Assembly (NCBI RefSeq): GCF_024323335.1
Contig: NC_066579.1
Coordinates: 134,330,854-134,394,853 of the forward strand
Length of the DNA stretch: 64,000 nt
Reading direction: 5' to 3'
DNA from: Lathyrus oleraceus
Taxonomy: Eukaryota > Streptophyta > Magnoliopsida > Fabales > Fabaceae
Position 1 is the first letter of the stretch. Each line of letters starts with the position of its first letter. Positions 10,547 to 22,181 of this stretch are shown in pieces. The position numbers and the translations under genes are program-made. Under the pieces are notes generated by a model. The model was given only the letters and a program-made list of their open reading frames with translations. It was not told the DNA's origin and ran no database searches.

Positions 10547-13500
10547 TGTAAGATCCCAATTTTGTCCCTAAGATCCCTCATGGAATCATATCATAGAATT
10601 GCATAGCCTCAAGGATCATTGGACACCTTGCCTCCTTTCCCTGTGGATGGGATCCTTTAGAGAGTGGTTCTTGATCACCAAGCATTGCTTGCATTTATAT
10701 ATCATTTCTTTTCTTTTAATCACTAACCAAAATGTACAAAAATATGTCATCTAACATTTGTCTTACAGCTTAAGCAGTCAACAGGTCAAGGCAGTTCAAG
10801 TGATTCCTAAGTGCAAGAGATGAGGGTTCCAGTGAGATGTGGATCATGTGATCATTATTTTGAGCTTATATGAGCTAGAGGTTCATTGTGAAGCAAATTC
10901 CCCAGGTGGTTGAGGCCCAAGTTCATCAGAACATTTTCAGGTCATCTAAAGGCCTATGCCAGTCAACTGAAAACTCAACTGTGGGTTTTGAGTGTAGAGA
11001 TTGAGTTTCTTCATCCCATTCATGTTCCAACAATGCTTATTCATCATGTTAAACATCAACATTGAAGAATTTGAAGCCAGTGCAAAAGTTTCCAAAAATG
11101 GAAAGTGACCTATAATTTCAAGTTTCCAAAAATGGAAAGTTTTTGGACCAACTTCAACTCAATTTTACAATATTAAAGAAGCTTCAAATGAATTTTTGTC
11201 CAACATGAAAGTTGAAGATCTCTCTCTCCCATTTCCAAAAAGTCCAAGATCATGAGCATCTGATGAATGGTTGAGGAGATATAATCAAATCATTGCCAAG
11301 TGTGCTTGAAACTTCAAAAGGCCATAACTTTTGACTCATAACTCCAAATTTGGTGCCTCTTTTTGCATTTTGCTTGTCATGACCTCTAATTTCCAAATCA
11401 TTCATCACATTGCATGAAATCTTATCACATGATCATTTGCTATTTCATGCCTATTTTTGAGGGGAAAATGCTAAATTTAAAATTGGTGCATTACATGAAC
11501 TAATTTCCATTGCCATTGTGTTCATAAAATGATTTTGAGTGAATTTAATCATGCATGTGGTACTGTTCACGTCCACATTTGCCATGCACCCTCCATTTTC
11601 AAAGTTTGGTCACACACCCTATTTCACCTAATCACAATTAACCAATGCTTAATTTTAATTATGATGAGATTAGGACAGAGTATATAAACCAAACCCTAAC
11701 AGAATTGTTCATTATTCACCATTTCTAGATCTAAATTCTTCTTCCCTCCAAATTTCTCTCTCCATTGAAATTCAAATTTCTTCCACATAACACTGTGATT
11801 TTATTGCATATTCTTGTTTTCTGATGATGATTGAGTGCAGATCAAGCTCTTGATTGGAGATTTTGGACCAGAATCGTGTTGTGCAAGCTTAAGAACAATG
11901 AACATGGAAGCTTACATCTGAGCTAGATCCAAGCATCTTCAAGCTTCAATTCACACATCACGCTTCATAACATCAATATAGGATTGGATCTGCAGCTTGC
12001 CAGGCCTTGAATCGTGCGTTTACTCATACTGCTCTTCAAGAGGTAGGTTTTTTGAACCTCTTAATTCTCCAATCTTTTGCCATGATAGTGTAGATCCTTG
12101 CTTGCTGATCATGCTGATGAAAATTTCGTGTGAAATGGTTGGGAAATGGCTGAGATATGCTGAGATAAATTTTGTATGTCACAATGTTTTTGCTCGAATC
12201 TCTTAATCCATGGCTTGTTTTGTTTAAATGTTGATTGATTTGTAATGTACTTGCGAAGAGCTTTCATTTGATGTAATTTTTATTGAATTCTGGAAAAAAA
12301 ATTGTTGATGCATACTGTTCCTCCACCGTCTTCACGAAGAAGACGGTGGTTTCCGCCTTTGCCGCCGCCGTCTGTAATTTTGTGAGTTGGCGCTAGGGTT
12401 TTGTGTGTTGATTGCCACATATGCGTGCCTGTTGGCGAATCCATAGGCCTACAATCGTTTGACCGCATCCACATATGCATTGACCGCTGACTGTAAGCGC
12501 CACATCAATAAATGAAGTGACCGCGTTTTGGACGCACATGCTTCGATTCCAGGCGCTAGCATTTTGGAATTTTATTAGTTTCAGCGCCTCATTTGAATTG
12601 TTACACGGTTCGAGTCCAGCATCATGCGTTTTTTCAAATTAATTCCACATTTAACCTTTCCCTCCATAATTTCCTATGCATGTTTCATTTCCATTTCAAA
12701 TATTTTTTGTCAACTTCAAAAATTCATATCAAATTGAAAATTCATCCAAATAATTCCAGATTTTTTGCTGCATGATCCTTGGAGTGTCTACTATTTTTTT
12801 GTGGTGGTTTCATAATTTTATCATCTCTTGAATTTGAATTGTGATTGGTTGATTGAACATGTGTGCATATGTGACATTGCTTCATTCATTCTTTTGTGAA
12901 ATGCTTAATAATGATCCAATTGCCATGAAATTTTGTATGATGATTCCCAACATGTTGCTTGACCATTGAGGCTTAATTGTGCATTTTTACCATTTTTCAA
13001 ATCTGTTTTAGACACATGGACATTGTTGTGCAACATTTGGTGTCACATTCTTGGTCTCATACTTGTGCATTTTCATTTATAGGTCAAATGAACTCTGTTG
13101 ATTCTAATTTTTGGCATGATGATTGTATTAGTCATGTTGTATGCTCATAAAAATTTCCAGAATTGTTTGAGTCATTTCTGTTTTAATATGGAATTTTGAT
13201 TCTAAATGTTCAATTGTGTGCTTTGAATATGCTTTGGTCTTCTCTTGCTCACTACATGACTTTGCTTGATGATTTTGATTTGGTCCTTTTTAGGACATGT
13301 TCTTGATTGATTAAATGAGCTTCATGTTGAATTTCAGCTTCTGTTTTGACTTTTTACTTCACCTTTGACCCTAGGCTTTGTCCTAGGGGTTTGTACTCAT
13401 AATTTGAGCTTTGCATTTCAGGTTCAAGCAATAAGTCCTAATGGATGATGTAATCTCCTTGCTTGAGATACAATTTGCTTTGTTTAACTAATGTTGATTG

Positions 13501-15059
13501 TGTTGTAGGTCCTTGGGTGGCTAACTCATTTGAGTTCTATGGCTTACTCATTGTGTATATTGGTTGTCTGACTGTTGTTGATTGTTTGATTTGTCTGAAT
13601 GTAAATATTGACTGGTTTAACTTTTCTTACAGGTACTTTAGCCGCTTTAACTCATTAGTTGAGTTGTTTTGCTTTCCTTGTGGTTGGCATACCACTTAGG
13701 TAACTTATTTTCTCCATGTAGTCTGGAAGACCTGCTGTTTTTGGCAGGCACCTGTCTGAAGCCCTCCTTAAGAGGCCATGTTTTTGTTTGTTTAATTTTG
13801 TGCTAAAGACCTCAATGAGGCATGGTTACATGTAAAGACCTCCTAAGTGAAGAGGCATTGGCAGATAAAAGGGATGTGCAATCCATCCCCTGCTATTCAG
13901 TTGAGTCTTTCATCTTGCTCACACTATGTGTTGACGCACTTTGAATAAAAACCCAAAATCTTGTATATAGAGTCAGTCATTGTGGAATAGAGTTCCTCAT
14001 TCTGGTATAAGTCCATTGATTGGCTTCTGGTTTCCTTTTATGTTGGCCATCTCTGATACATGTTTTACTTGCTTACTTCTTTGTGTTGCCTTATTCCAAA
14101 GGAAATTCCTTGGATCATTTCTATGATCTTGAGAAAGCAACTCCTATCTTGTGTCCCTTAACCCTCACCCTTTTGTGCATAACTTTGAACCTTGTTTTCA
14201 TCCTTAAACCAAAACCAGAAAACTTTGTGCAAACATTTTCATCTGTTTTCAAACTAGAAACCTAGGCCTTAAGCCTTTGATTTTCAAACTTCATTTTCAC
14301 AATACTTCTTCTGAATTGAATCTAATGTTAACTTTGACCATCTTTGTGAATACTTCTAATTGGTTAATTCCACTCACTCAATTGATTTTGTGGCCCTTGT
14401 CCACTTCCTGATAAGTTTTCATGCATTTGCCATAGATCTGAATTATCATAGTGGTTGATGTAAATCTCACCACATCCTTAGTGATTGAATTGTAAGACTT
14501 CCATGCTTATTATAGGGTTAACCCCTCACTAGCGTGTTGAAGCTGTTCTCACATGGTGAATTGTTGGTTTAGGTTGAGTTTTCTCCCTTTGATAATGAAA
14601 GACCTTAAGGCTCTTGTTCAAAATCAATCCACTCACTTTTTTGGAAATCTTTTAGCCGAACTACGGCGTTTTGATCCTTATCTTTCATGAAAGGTACGTA
14701 GGCAATGGGTTTCATCCATTCAAACACAAAATAATAAAAATTGCATATTCTTTTCTCATCCTCCCAATCAATGTTTGCACAAAAATGTCATAAACAAATA
14801 ATTTTACAACAAGTTGTGAAAAGAGGTTCCCTAGGAGTACCTAGGATGTTGTGGGTGCCTAACACCTTCCCACAACATAATTACCCCCTTACCCAGATCT
14901 CTGACCTTTTATTAGTTTTCTCTGTGTAAAACTTCTTAGGCTTTTGTTCGCTTTCTAGCCATTCCTTTGGATAAATAGAAGTGTGGTGGCGACTCTATCT
15001 TTGTATGCTTTGCTTTTGATTTAGTCAATAAATCATAAAGTGATGAATACACCGCTACA
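10547..15059 (+). repeat. Ogre A 3' LTR (4513 bp)
   Basis: Starts TGTAAGATCCCAATTTTGTC and ends ACACCGCTACA, so it has the TG...CA ends of an LTR. The last 130 bases are closely alike to the end of the G LTR (62284-62403). A TATA box sits at 11681. No open frame with coding character is present; the frames seen are chance. The LTR is well diverged from those of B, D and G in its first 1 kb, so A belongs to a different Ogre subfamily. Confidence 0.9.
11681..11690 (+). promoter_or_regulatory. Probable TATA box in Ogre A LTR
   Basis: TATATAAACC about 1.13 kb into the LTR, followed by a C/T-rich start-site-like stretch (CACCATTTCTAG at about 11716). This fits the U3/R boundary of a plant LTR promoter. 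Confidence 0.55.
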
Positions 15060-15064
15060 ATACT
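15060..15064. other. Right target-site duplication half of Ogre A (atact)
   Basis: The five bases directly after the LTR end. On the - strand the B RT reads through them (KAFDSI codons). The left copy would lie outside the window, so the duplication is predicted, not observed. Confidence 0.5.
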
Positions 15065-16253
15065 ATCAAAAGCTTTCTGGTAGTCTTCGGTCCAATCACA
15101 AGACTGATCTTTCTGAAGAAGCTTGAATATAGGCGCACATGTGGCAGTCATGTGTGAAATGAATCTTGAGATATAATTCAAGCAGACGAGAAAACCTCTG
15201 CCTTGCTTCTCAATTTTGGGCGCATGCATCTCTTGTATTGCTTTGACCTTGGTCGGATCAACCTCAATACCCTTCTCGCTGACGATAAAGCCCAACAATT
15301 TACCAGAACGAACACCAAAAGTGAACTTATTGGGATTCCAGCGGAGTTTATACTTCCTCAAACGCTGGAATAGCTTCAAAAAATGCTCAACATGTTCCTC
15401 TTCATCAATATATTTAGAAATCATATCATCAACATAGACTTCAATCTTTTTATGCATCATATCATGAAAAAGAGTAGTGATTGGTCTCTGGTAAGTTGCA
15501 CCAGCATTCTTTAAACCGAAAGGCATCACTCTATAACTAAATGTTCCCCATGGTGTAATGAATGTGGTCTTCTCCATATCTTCGGGTGCCATTTTGATCT
15601 AATTATATCTGGAAAATCCGTCCATAAATGAAAAAACTTTGAACTTAGTTGTATTGTCTACCAACATATCAATGTGTGGTAGAGGGAAATCATCTTTCGG
15701 ACTAGCTTTATTCAAATCTCTATAATCAACGCACATGCGGACTTTTCCATCCTTCTTCAGAACAGGCACAATATTGGCCACCCATTGCGGATACTCGACG
15801 GTCATAAGGAAGCCGACATCAATCTGCTTTTGCACTTCTTCTTTAACCTTTACTACCATATCAGGATGCGTTCTTCTCAACTTCTGCTTAACTGGAGGGC
15901 ACTCTAGCTTTAACGGCAATCTCTGCTCCACAATCTCAGAATCTAAACCAGGCATATCTTGATAGGACCAAGCAAACACATTTGAATATTCTCGGAGAAG
16001 ATCAGCCAACCCCTTCTTAACATCCAGACACAGTCGAGACCCAATCTTGACTTCCTTCACATCATCCTCGGAACCCAAGTTGACTAACTCAATCTGCTCT
16101 CCAAATGGCTGAATGGCTTTTCCTTCATGCTCAAGTAGACGAGACAATTCATCACTCACTTCTTCATCACTTTCTCCCTCAGCCTCAAACACAGGGGATT
16201 CAAAATTTGGAGAAGAAGAAGGATCATTGTATTCAATGGGGTTAGAAACAAAC
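15060..16253 (-). pseudogene. pol (RT): Ogre B reverse transcriptase, N-terminal part, cut by element A
   Basis: Second exon of B pol. An acidic linker (FEAEGESDEEVSDE) is followed by the RT fingers and palm, with FSFMDGFS, PFGLKNAGATYQ and YVDDM intact. TAA at 15601-15599 replaces the Gln of the conserved YNQIKM. The frame stops making sense at KAFDSI, exactly where the A LTR begins; the apparent C-terminal tail reading into 14936 is LTR sequence, not RT. It is close to the A protein, but with its own differences (for example MHAPKIEKQ against MPAPKTEKQ). Confidence 0.9.
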
Positions 16254-16509
16254 CTACATAATGATTTGATATTTTGATTTTAGAGAAGTGATTTGTGACC
16301 AAGTATTATGCAGATGGAAAAGTTTATTTATTTATTTATGTTTTTTGTGATTACCATTTTCAGAATAAAGCAAAAAGTAAAAACAAAACATAATAGATGT
16401 GGATGAATAGAATTAATGTTATTGATGATCAAATTTGAAAATGCCAACAATGTTCACTTCTCCCTTAGGCATAAGAGAAGGATTTTCAAAAACAGATGAA
16501 AGCAATTAC
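16254..16509 (-). other. Ogre B intron between protease and RT (256 bp, GT-AG)
   Basis: Donor CTAA|GTAATT with its GT at 16509-16508, acceptor TATGTAG ending at 16254. Joining gives AAG TTT GTT TCT AAC CCC, in frame with RT. Same place and phase as the intron of Ogre A, but with quite different intron sequence. Confidence 0.82.
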
Positions 16510-19500
16510 TTAGATCGATGCATAATAATAGGAATATCAACAACAGTCCAATTGTCGCAAGCCTTTCTATGCGTCACGAAATTGGTGCAGTCTTCCTCTT
16601 CGTCATCCTCTAGCACAATAGCTGAGTGTTGTTTATTACCATGAATGAACCCTCCGCTATGGAAGCTGAGTTACATATCCTCTGATCTAGCAACCGACGA
16701 TCCTTGCTGAAAACCCAGACCAGTTCTGTTTTTCTTATCGGAGACCTCTACCACTCGCCCCCACTGATCAACAATCCTTCTTCAACAATCTTCCTTGCAT
16801 CTTTCAATGAGGACATAGGTTCCCCAACTCTCTTTTCAACAGAAATAGACAAGACTTGGAACGGAGTTCCAACCTCATCCTCAACTTCAACATAAGAGAA
16901 AGATGACAGGTGGCTAATCAACAGCGCCTTCTCCCTGCCAACAATGACTACTTTTCTGTTCTTGACAAATTTGAGTTTCTGATGGGAATGTGGAGGTAAT
17001 AGCTCCCACCTCGTGGATCCATGGCCTTCCCAATAGACAACTGCAGGCCAGGTGGATATCCATTACTTAGAAAGTAATTTAGAAATCACTCGGACCTATC
17101 TTCAATGGAAGATCCACTTCACCTATCACTGTTTTGCGTGAATCGTCAAAAGCTTTGACGATTAGCCATTATACCTCATAGGCGCTACTTGATATGACAA
17201 CTTTGATAAGATTGACTTTGGCAGCATATTTAACGAAGATCCGGTGTCAACAAGCACATTGGATAAAGCGTCATCTTTGCAGTTCATCTAGATATGCAAA
17301 GCCAAGTTATGATTCCTACCCTCCGCAAGGAGTTCCTCATCACAAAAACTGAGATTGTTACAGGAAGTGATGTTAGCCACAATATGATCGAACTGATCCA
17401 CCGTAACATCATGTTCCACAAACGCTTGCTCTAGAACTCTTTGCAGTGCTTCATTGTGCGCTTCAGAATTCATAAGCAGAGACAACACTGAAATTTTTTA
17501 GGGGGTTTGGAGCATTTGCTCCACCACACTAAAATCACTTTTCTTTATTAATCGAAGTACCTCATCATCATCATTAGTCTTCAAATTGATGGATTCACCA
17601 GACTGATGCTTTGAAGCACTAACTGGATCTGCTGCAGACACTTCCACTTTCTTACTGACTGTTGAATCTTCCACATCTTTTGGGAACACCGGCCCAAACA
17701 CTCGACCACTGCGGATCACCTTAGTAACACCAGCAATGCTTACAATAGAATTGGTCGTAGATTACAGAACCTCTTGACCATCTTTCACCATAGTTGCATT
17801 ATACTGATAAGGAACAGCCTTATCGAATGCGTAAGGGATTGAACCCACCAACCGTATGACCAATGGTGATACCAATCTTTAGCTGATGTTGTTGTTGTTG
17901 CTGTTATTATATTGAATCACCATTTTCTCAGGATTCTTAAACACAGGAATGATCACATTCACATCATCATCTACGTGACGGGATTGTACAATCTGGATCA
18001 TACCCTCATCCATCAACCGCTGGATGTCCCTTTTCACAATCTCACAACCTCTTGGGTTAACACTGCAGATACCATAACCATCATGGTCATGCTCACAATT
18101 GCTCACCAAACAAATATCCTTGTGCATCATCACCAAGGACCTTCAAATGAAACGGACATCAAACACTTTCAACTCCCTAGGGAAGCCATCTACCATGTTG
18201 ACAGATGAATTTCCATGAGCGGGCAATGGGTTAGCTTTTACATTGGGTGCACGGTCATCAAAAGACACCATTCCACTTTTTACTAGCTTCTGGACTTCAT
18301 ATTTGAGAGGGTAGCAGTTCTCAATGTCATGTCCGGGTGCTCCTTGATGAAAAGCACAACAGAGGTCAGGCTTGTACCACCATGGAAGTGGTTCAGGTAT
18401 TTGCGGCGGATCTCTCGGTTGTAGCAGGTTCTTGAGGACCAATGATGGATAGAGCTTTGAATATGTCATAGGAATTGGGTCGAAAGAGAACTTTTTCCTC
18501 TCGAAAGTTTGTTGTTGATGATTGTTAGTATTGTTGTTGTTGTAGGCGTTTGTTTGTTGTTGTGGTTGTTGTTGTTGTTGAACTGGTACTGACTGACTAG
18601 CTGTAAAAACGGGAATTACTAAAGATACTTGATGATGATGTTGATGGGATGGTTGACTTCTTCTGATCTGAGGCCTTCTCTGCCTCCCACTAGTTATTGC
18701 GTTGTCTTCATTGTCTTTCTTCTTACCGAAACTGATGTTGTATCTCTTACTGGATGATACCTCCTCCATTGACAACCGTCCTTCTCAGACACCTTCTTCT
18801 AGCCTCATCCCCATATTTACCATTTCGGTAAAATCATTGGGGGCACTGGCGATCATCTTCTCATAGTAACATGAGCTAAGGGTCTTTAGGAAAATCTTGG
18901 TCATCTCCTTTTCCTCTAAAGGAGGGTTGATTTGAGCAGCGAGTTCCCTCCACCTCTGAGCATACTGTTTAAATGTTTCCTTGTCCTTCTGAGACATCGA
19001 TCTCAACTGATCTCGGTCGGGAGACATATCAGCTTTATACTTGTACTACTTAACAAATGCTCACCCAAATCGTTGAAAATGCGGATGCTCGCACTATCCA
19101 ACCCCATATACCATCTTAACACGGTGCCGGTCAGATTGTCTTGAATGTAGTAGATCAACAATTGATCGTTGTCTGTTTGGGTAGATATTTTGCGGGCATA
19201 CATCACCAAATGACTGAGCGGACATGTGTTCCCTTTGTATTTTTCAAAGTCAGGGACTTTGAACTTCACTAGAATCTTCACATTCGGCACCAGACATAAT
19301 TCAGCAGCACTCTTCCTAAAAAGGTCCTTACCTCTCAACGTTTTCAACTCCTTCCGCGGCTCAAGAAATTGATCTTTCATTTCATCCATTTTCTCATATA
19401 CGTCCGGGCCCTCAGATGGATCGAAATGATAAATGGTGTCTTCCACACGAGGAAAGGAATGCACTACAGGCGGTGGCACAGACTTGACCGGGCTAGATGC

Positions 19501-19600
19501 CGGCATAGAAGAAAATGTAGGTGCAAAACCTTCAGGCACGAAGTTTGGAGGCATTCCACACGGGAATCCGACAGGCATAGCAGGCACGAAATGAGCGGCA
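16510..19600 (-). pseudogene. gag-pro: Ogre B gag-protease, multiply broken
   Basis: Gag begins near 19600-19587 (exact start unclear). Its core (about 19587-18790) includes KVPDFEKYKG and LTGTVLRWYM. A poly-Q/N segment is at about 18610-18510, and a variant zinc knuckle with GAPGHDIENC at about 18350-18300. The protease active site LVDTGSSLNMLP is at about 17262-17228, and the last residues before the intron read DNWTVVDIPIIMHRSK. Breaks: a frameshift near 19050 and stops at 18785-18787, 18143-18145, 17879-17881 and 17288-17290, with several more shifts between 17280 and 16700. More decayed than the same region of A. Confidence 0.85.
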
Positions 19601-19803
19601 AATGATGCATGAAATGCAAGGCTTAATTGTTTTTATTTTCAAGGAACTTACTATATTATTTGCAAATATATATACATTTAACAATAATTGCAACAATTTG
19701 ATATGACCAAAAATTCTCTTTTATTTATATAATTGGAAGGATTACACTGAGTACAATTTCAGAAACCAAATGAAAAACACAAGAGAAAAGGAGACTAGAC
19801 ATC

Positions 19804-21308
19804 CTAAGGATCCCTAACAACAACGTCAGAAGATCTGGCTGTAGGCGCGTACTTCCTTCGAATGCGTCGAATCTCAGTCTCAAAAGAAGCCTTCATCTGA
19901 GTCTTCTCAAGGACAAGCTGATCAACAATCTTCTTCCAAGCAACGGAAGGTTGAGGCATGCTAGAGGAAGATGAAACCTCCGGCTCTCTCTGACTCTTCG
20001 TCACTCGGTCTTCAAGTAGCTCAATAAGTGCATCTTTGTCCTTAGACTCAAGCTGTAACTCCTCATGCTTTTTGCTCAAAGCATGGAAACGCTCTTCCTA
20101 CATATCCTTCTCTCTCTTCATCTTGGCGAGCTTGTCTTCCAACTCCTATACATCTTGGTTAGGGAGAGCTAATGGCTCAACCACAACCATAGACATAGGT
20201 CTTTCACAAGGATAAGGCATCTTTAACTCCAAAGCTCTCTTCTTCACCTAAGTAGTGTAAGCTTCCAAAGCTACACAATTACACGGAACGAGCTCGGATC
20301 TTCCTTTCCTATGAACATTATGCCAAGCATGCACAATCTTCTGCTTCAAATGTTGGGGATCTTTACCCTCTTGATAGAAAAGACCTTCTAACAACATGTT
20401 ATTAGGTTTGTCTCTCATGGGGAACCTAAGTTGACGACAAGCCAAAGTATGGTTATAGTTGATTCCTCCTTGGGTACCAATGAGAGGCACATTAGAGAAT
20501 TCACCACAACTATCAATAATCTCCAAACTTCTCAGAGAAGGATCATACCAAACTCTATCATCATTAGTGAGAGACATAAGTCTCTGAGACCACCGTAGAC
20601 ATTGTTTGTTCTCCATAAAAGCAGGTGTCTGAGGCAAGTGCGAAATAAACCACTTGTATAGAAGAGGAACACAACACACAATAGTTCCACCACCTTTAGA
20701 ATTCCTCAAATGCAAAGCGAAGTACATATCGCCCAACAGAGTAGGCACATGATTCCCAATCAAGAAGATTCTAATGGCGTTAACATCAACAAAAACGTCA
20801 ATGTTAGGGAACAAAGCTAATCATAGATGAGTAACACAAAGATATCTTCAAAAGCATCCATACTACCGACTTGAGCAAAGGAAGTAGCTTCCTTGATGAG
20901 GAAATCAACTGGAAATCCAAACAATCCTCCTTTCTTTGCCCAATGAGCCTCTATCTCAGAGTTCTTCAAGTGAAGAGCTTCAGCGATAAGATGAGATCTG
21001 GGAATCTCTTCCAATCCACTAAATGGCACTTTGTTAGAAATAGGTATTCCCAAGAGATGAGCATACTCCTCCAACGTAGGCACAAGCTGATAATCAGGAA
21101 AAGTGAAGCAACGGTAGAGAGGATCATAAAACTGCACCAATATGCTCAAGAGTCCTTCAACCACATTAGCATACAAGATAGACAGAAGCTTCCCATGACA
21201 TTGTTTGAAGTCCAAGGGATCTAATACAAAAGATGCTAGCTTCCTTAACTCTTTTATTTTGGGACATCTGAAATTGTACTTCTTAGTGTTCCTTCGTCCA
21301 TAATCCAT
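19804..21308 (-). pseudogene. ORF1: Ogre B ORF1 (conserved Ogre protein of unknown function)
   Basis: Starts ATG at 21308 with DYGRRNTKKYNFRCP. Conserved stretches include QFYDPLYRCFTFPDYQLVP, KGGGTIVCCVPLLYKWFIS and RLMSLTNDD, and the tail is a charged, probably coiled-coil region (KKHEELQLESKDKDALIEL). Stops interrupt it after FVLLIYD (20817-20819), after ALEAYTT (20248-20250) and twice near 20155 and 20098; it ends TAG at 19804. The same protein is seen in D and G. Known: Ogre has an ORF1 upstream of gag. I believe it belongs to a plant transposon DUF family, but I do not assign an activity. Position between PBS and gag supports a role in the element, not in the host. Confidence 0.85.
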
Positions 21309-22155
21309 GGTCTGAAAATATTTTCAAATAACACCTCAGTTCCTTGAAATTTTTGTGTGATGAATGTTATGATGCGCATGAATACATGAATGCAACAATC
21401 ACAAATAAGGTATCACACACAAGGCAAATAAACAAAGGTCAAGGGATGAATCAGGTCATTGTCAAGATCAATCATCCATTTTGGTGGATTATGGCTTTCA
21501 CCTTATCAACATCCAAGTTCCATTGATATTGACAAGACTTGATTGGATCAACCAAGAATCAAGGCTTTGTTGTGAATCACGAGCATGGAGTCGGGGTAAG
21601 AACCATCCCAAAGGAGTGAAATAAGGATAAATCCTGTAGATCATGTTCTAAAAAGTTCCCAGAGTCTTAATTCCATCTATCGGTTATTACAGGTTAGGAT
21701 GACTGACTCATCAACCCATAATATTCTCAAGAGAAACTCGTCTGAGTGTAGTATCGCATAACAACTGTTATCAAGTCTACACTTGAACAGTCTCCGTAGT
21801 ACGTCCTAAATAGGCCAAGAGGGGTTAAATGTTCTGCAGTCCTCAACTTCTCGGACCCCAAATCAGAGATAGTAATGCCTAACCATAAATACTTGTGTGA
21901 CATTTCCAAATCCAAAAGGGTCTCCACTGAGCAGATGGATTTCAAGCCAACTTGTTAAGGACTACTCCACACAAGTCGAACATGATTATACCATCCTCTT
22001 ATCTTAATTGCACTCAAGTTTGGGTTAGAACTTAACTCACCACTCAGAGATCACCAAGCACAACAAGCAGATTATATCACACAAACAAAAATACATACAT
22101 CAAACATACAATTATATACACATAAAAAAGTAGGTTAAACCCACTGAAGACTACT
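21309..22155 (-). other. Ogre B 5' leader between PBS and ORF1
   Basis: About 850 bp of untranslated leader on the - strand. It is alignable by eye to the leaders of D (44864-45441) and G (62428-63181), with shared phrases such as CATTTTGGTGGATTATGG. No coding frame is credible. Confidence 0.7.
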
Positions 22156-22172
22156 CCCCAGCAGAGTCGCCA
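22156..22172 (-). promoter_or_regulatory. Primer-binding site of Ogre B
   Basis: Read on the - strand: TGGCGACTCTGCTGGGG, nine bases after the LTR end. The same site occurs in D and, with small changes, in G. Known: Ogre is primed by an arginine tRNA; a tRNA comparison was not possible here. Confidence 0.8.
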
Positions 22173-22181
22173 CTTAATTTC

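Larger units (their letters stand above)
1..15059 (+). mobile_element. Element A: Ogre-type Ty3/gypsy retrotransposon, left end outside window
   Basis: Seen: gag-protease, intron, RT, two RNase H domains and integrase in that order on the + strand, then a long repeat-rich 3' region and an LTR that starts TGTAAGATCC and ends CGCTACA. Known: Ogre elements of the Tat lineage have multi-kb LTRs, an intron between protease and RT, an archaeal-type second RNase H, and an ORF1 upstream of gag; the 5' LTR, PBS and ORF1 would lie left of base 1. The copy is dead, with several nonsense codons and a frameshift. It is inserted in the reverse transcriptase of Ogre B: base 15060 resumes B in mid-codon context. 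Confidence 0.92.

Noticed and set aside
12300..12500. GC-richer patch in the Ogre A LTR as a host gene or CpG island
   Set aside because: Short, no frame, and inside the LTR downstream of its TATA box; similar GC patches are near 59520-59720 in the G LTR.
14936..15059. Apparent C-terminal tail of the Ogre B RT
   Set aside because: These bases are the end of the Ogre A LTR; the frame simply runs through the insertion joint.
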